Assembly: GCF_900104065.1 (NCBI RefSeq) | Contig: NZ_FNLC01000002.1 | Span: 726,995-790,994, forward strand | Length of the DNA stretch: 64,000 nucleotides | Reading direction: 5' to 3' | Origin: Natronobacterium texcoconense | GTDB taxonomy: Archaea > Halobacteriota > Halobacteria > Halobacteriales > Natrialbaceae | Shown: piece by piece, positions 62,719-64,000 of the stretch | How positions within the stretch are numbered: position 1 is the stretch's first letter | Layout of the letters: each line of letters begins with the position of its first letter | Program-made: the position numbers and the translations under genes | Notes under the pieces: generated by a model | Seen by the model: only the letters and a program-made list of their open reading frames with translations | Databases searched by the model: none | What the model was told of the DNA's origin: nothing

Positions 62719-63611
62719 GGATCTCGGGTCGTCGAATTCGGGTCGTTCGTATCCGTCTCACCCAGTTCCGGTGCGAACGTGTACGGCGGCCACGGCCCCG
62801 TAAAGCGCACCTCGAGGCCGTCGTTTGCCGCCACGTCGTCGAGGACCGATCCGATCGCCCCCTCGTCGTCCTCGTGGGCAAGCAGCGTGAGTCGACAGAG
62901 GGTTTCGCCGTCGTCCTCGACGTCGACCACGTCGTCGTCCAGTGACGCGGTCGGCGACCGCTCGAGGGCGTGGACCTCCCTGGCTTCCGCGGCGAGTCGT
63001 TCCTGCAGGTCGGCAGTCAGCGATTCTCGCCGGGCGGCCTGCAGTTCCGCGAGTCGCTGACCGAACTGTTTCTCGAGCAGGAACGCCGTTCCCTCCTCTG
63101 AATCGCCGATTTTCTCGTCGAGTTCACGCAGTCGGTCGTCCCGCTCGACCAGCGTCTCCTCGCCGACGGGATCGGTTTCGACGACCTCGACGCGGTACTC
63201 CCAGTGACCCTCGAGTCCCGACAGCGCCTGCTCGAGGGTCTCGGATTCCTCGCGAAGCCACTCGCGGACACCGTCGTCGTCGCCACGGAGGATGGTGTCG
63301 AACTGGAACGGGATCGGCGTTCCGAAGGTCTCGCCGGCCTCGTCGACGACCGCCTGATGGCGAACGAGCCAGCGCCGGACCTGTGCGAGGTCCGCGGAGT
63401 CGTAGATGCCGTCGCAGGCGTGAACGACCGCGCCGATCCCGTCCGCGGTGACGATCGAAACCGGTTCGCCGTCGACACCCGTCGTCTCGAGGGTGGCGTC
63501 CTCGTCGGCGCGAACGATACAGTAGAGGTACCGGCCGTCGTCTATCTCCGGCATCGCATCGGGATCCGGTTCGGTCTCGAGGCTCGCGTCGCCGGGGTCG
63601 TCGGGACTCAC
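62715..63611 (-). CDS. gvpL: Gas vesicle protein GvpL
   Basis: 298 aa. GvpL/GvpF family member: [20 protein letters not shown] near residue 26, [13 protein letters not shown]-like strand, PFQFDTIL, and the family end [15 protein letters not shown]. It interacts with the other minor Gvp proteins during nucleation. The acidic N-terminal 20 residues are typical of haloarchaea. Overlaps gvpK upstream and gvpM downstream by 4 nt each. Confidence 0.93.
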   Translation of the reverse strand: MSPDDPGDASLETEPDPDAMPEIDDGRYLYCIVRADEDATLETTGVDGEPVSIVTADGIGAVVHACDGIYDSADLAQVRRWLVRHQAVVDEAGETFGTPIPFQFDTILRGDDDGVREWLREESETLEQALSGLEGHWEYRVEVVETDPVGEETLVERDDRLRELDEKIGDSEEGTAFLLEKQFGQRLAELQAARRESLTADLQERLAAEAREVHALERSPTASLDDDVVDVEDDGETLCRLTLLAHEDDEGAIGSVLDDVAANDGLEVRFTGPWPPYTFAPELGETDTNDPNSTTRDP

Positions 63612-63958
63612 TCTTCTTCACCTCCGAAGACGGAGTAACCGGGTTCGTGGGTCTGTACGGTCCGTGGCTCGTCGTGGAGCTGCTGGATCGCATCGTTGAC
63701 CAGTCCGTCCAGGTCGCCACGCAGGTCCTCGACGCCGTCTTCGATTCCTTCGTCTTGTTTGAGCCGTTCGATCTCGGCCTCGATCGTCGCGAGCTGACTC
63801 CCGAGGCGTTCGATCTCTTCGTCCTCGAGGTTGCCCGACTCCATGCGTCGGACCGCCTCGCGTTCCAGTGCATCGATGAGGATCTCGACGACGGTGATGA
63901 CGAGCGTCATCAGACCCTGCCGTGCGTCCTCACCGTCGCCGACGTCGATTTTCGTCAC
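63608..63958 (-). CDS. gvpK: Gas vesicle protein GvpK
   Basis: 116 aa from GTG 63958. Helical core [24 protein letters not shown], then [20 protein letters not shown] and [10 protein letters not shown], the GvpK pattern. Required accessory protein of vesicle formation. It begins 1 nt after the gvpJ stop and overlaps gvpL by ATGA, the standard gvpJ-K-L-M order. Confidence 0.92.
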   Translation of the reverse strand: MTKIDVGDGEDARQGLMTLVITVVEILIDALEREAVRRMESGNLEDEEIERLGSQLATIEAEIERLKQDEGIEDGVEDLRGDLDGLVNDAIQQLHDEPRTVQTHEPGYSVFGGEEE

Positions 63959-63959
63959 G

Positions 63960-64000
63960 TCAGTTCTCCTCCGTTTGCGCGGCCGCCTCCTCGTCGTGCT
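63960..64000 (-). CDS. gvpJ: Gas vesicle protein GvpJ, C-terminal end (cut by window edge)
   Basis: Only the last dozen codons are in the window (frame ...[15 protein letters not shown] at 63962-63960). The acidic tail and its position directly before gvpK identify it by gene order as gvpJ. The product's core lies outside the window. Confidence 0.6.
   Translation of the reverse strand, partial: HDEEAAAQTEEN

Overview
The window is chromosomal DNA from an extremely halophilic archaeon (class Halobacteria). The evidence is the high GC content, the very acidic proteins (many D/E and few K), archaeal-type information genes (RpoD/K/N, S2, S4, S9, S11, S13, L13, L18e, PriS, GINS, TFB, CDC48), a mevalonate-route gene pair, gas-vesicle genes, and many near-leaderless starts about 25-30 nt downstream of TATA-like boxes. 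I cannot fix the genus; the gene set would fit the Natrialbales/Haloterrigena-Natrinema side, but that is only an impression.

Layout. 1-8.1 kb: two adjoining minus-strand operons for translation and transcription: tRNA-Ser(GCT)-rps13-rps4-rps11-rpoD, then tRNA-Leu(CAG)-rpl18e-rpl13-rps9-rpoN-rpoK-eno-rps2 and the 5' part of mevalonate kinase. A ThiN-domain regulator and a 40-aa membrane protein sit between rps2 and mvk. 8.3-11.9 kb: a DUF4129/DUF58/membrane-protein operon without its usual MoxR ATPase. 12-14.2 kb: a serine-hydrolase-like gene divergent from a zinc-ribbon regulator, flanked by a short repeated hairpin motif. 14.5-22.5 kb: moaA, an M48 protease, an AbrB/PIN toxin-antitoxin pair, rtcB and its partner archease, an iron alcohol dehydrogenase, and a GNAT enzyme. 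22.5-26 kb: a compact metal-handling block (HTH regulator, stand-alone HMA protein, P1B ATPase with an unusual CPG motif, FmdE-family protein). 26-37.6 kb: flavin monooxygenase, ATP-grasp ligase, priS-GINS, peroxiredoxin, CDC48 with a tiny partner, TatD-like hydrolase, and HMG-CoA synthase. 37.8-46.3 kb: a TauE/SafE-like protein with a CcoI-like copper ATPase, AI-2E transporter, glycine dehydrogenase subunits, and cobalamin adenosyltransferase.

46.3-54 kb is the most accessory-looking part. Two regulators and a tRNA-Val(CAC) are followed by a direct and an inverted partial copy of the tRNA 3' end, then a minus-strand block: an McrB-like AAA+ ATPase with two N-terminal PUA/EVE-like segments, an overlapping PD-(D/E)XK nuclease-like gene, a leaderless 40-aa leader gene, an orphan nuclease-like fragment, and a PD-(D/E)XK protein with two tandem C-terminal repeats. 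This looks like a tRNA-anchored defence island and is the best candidate for an undescribed system. A TFB paralogue follows it.

55-64 kb: a radical-SAM activase-like gene, a Tat-secreted, PKD-containing, PGF-CTERM-anchored paralogue of the hydrolase at 12-13 kb, an MFS transporter, a zinc alcohol dehydrogenase, a 0.75-kb gene-poor stretch, a small zinc-ribbon gene, and the end of a gas-vesicle operon (gvpJ-K-L-M) running off the right edge.
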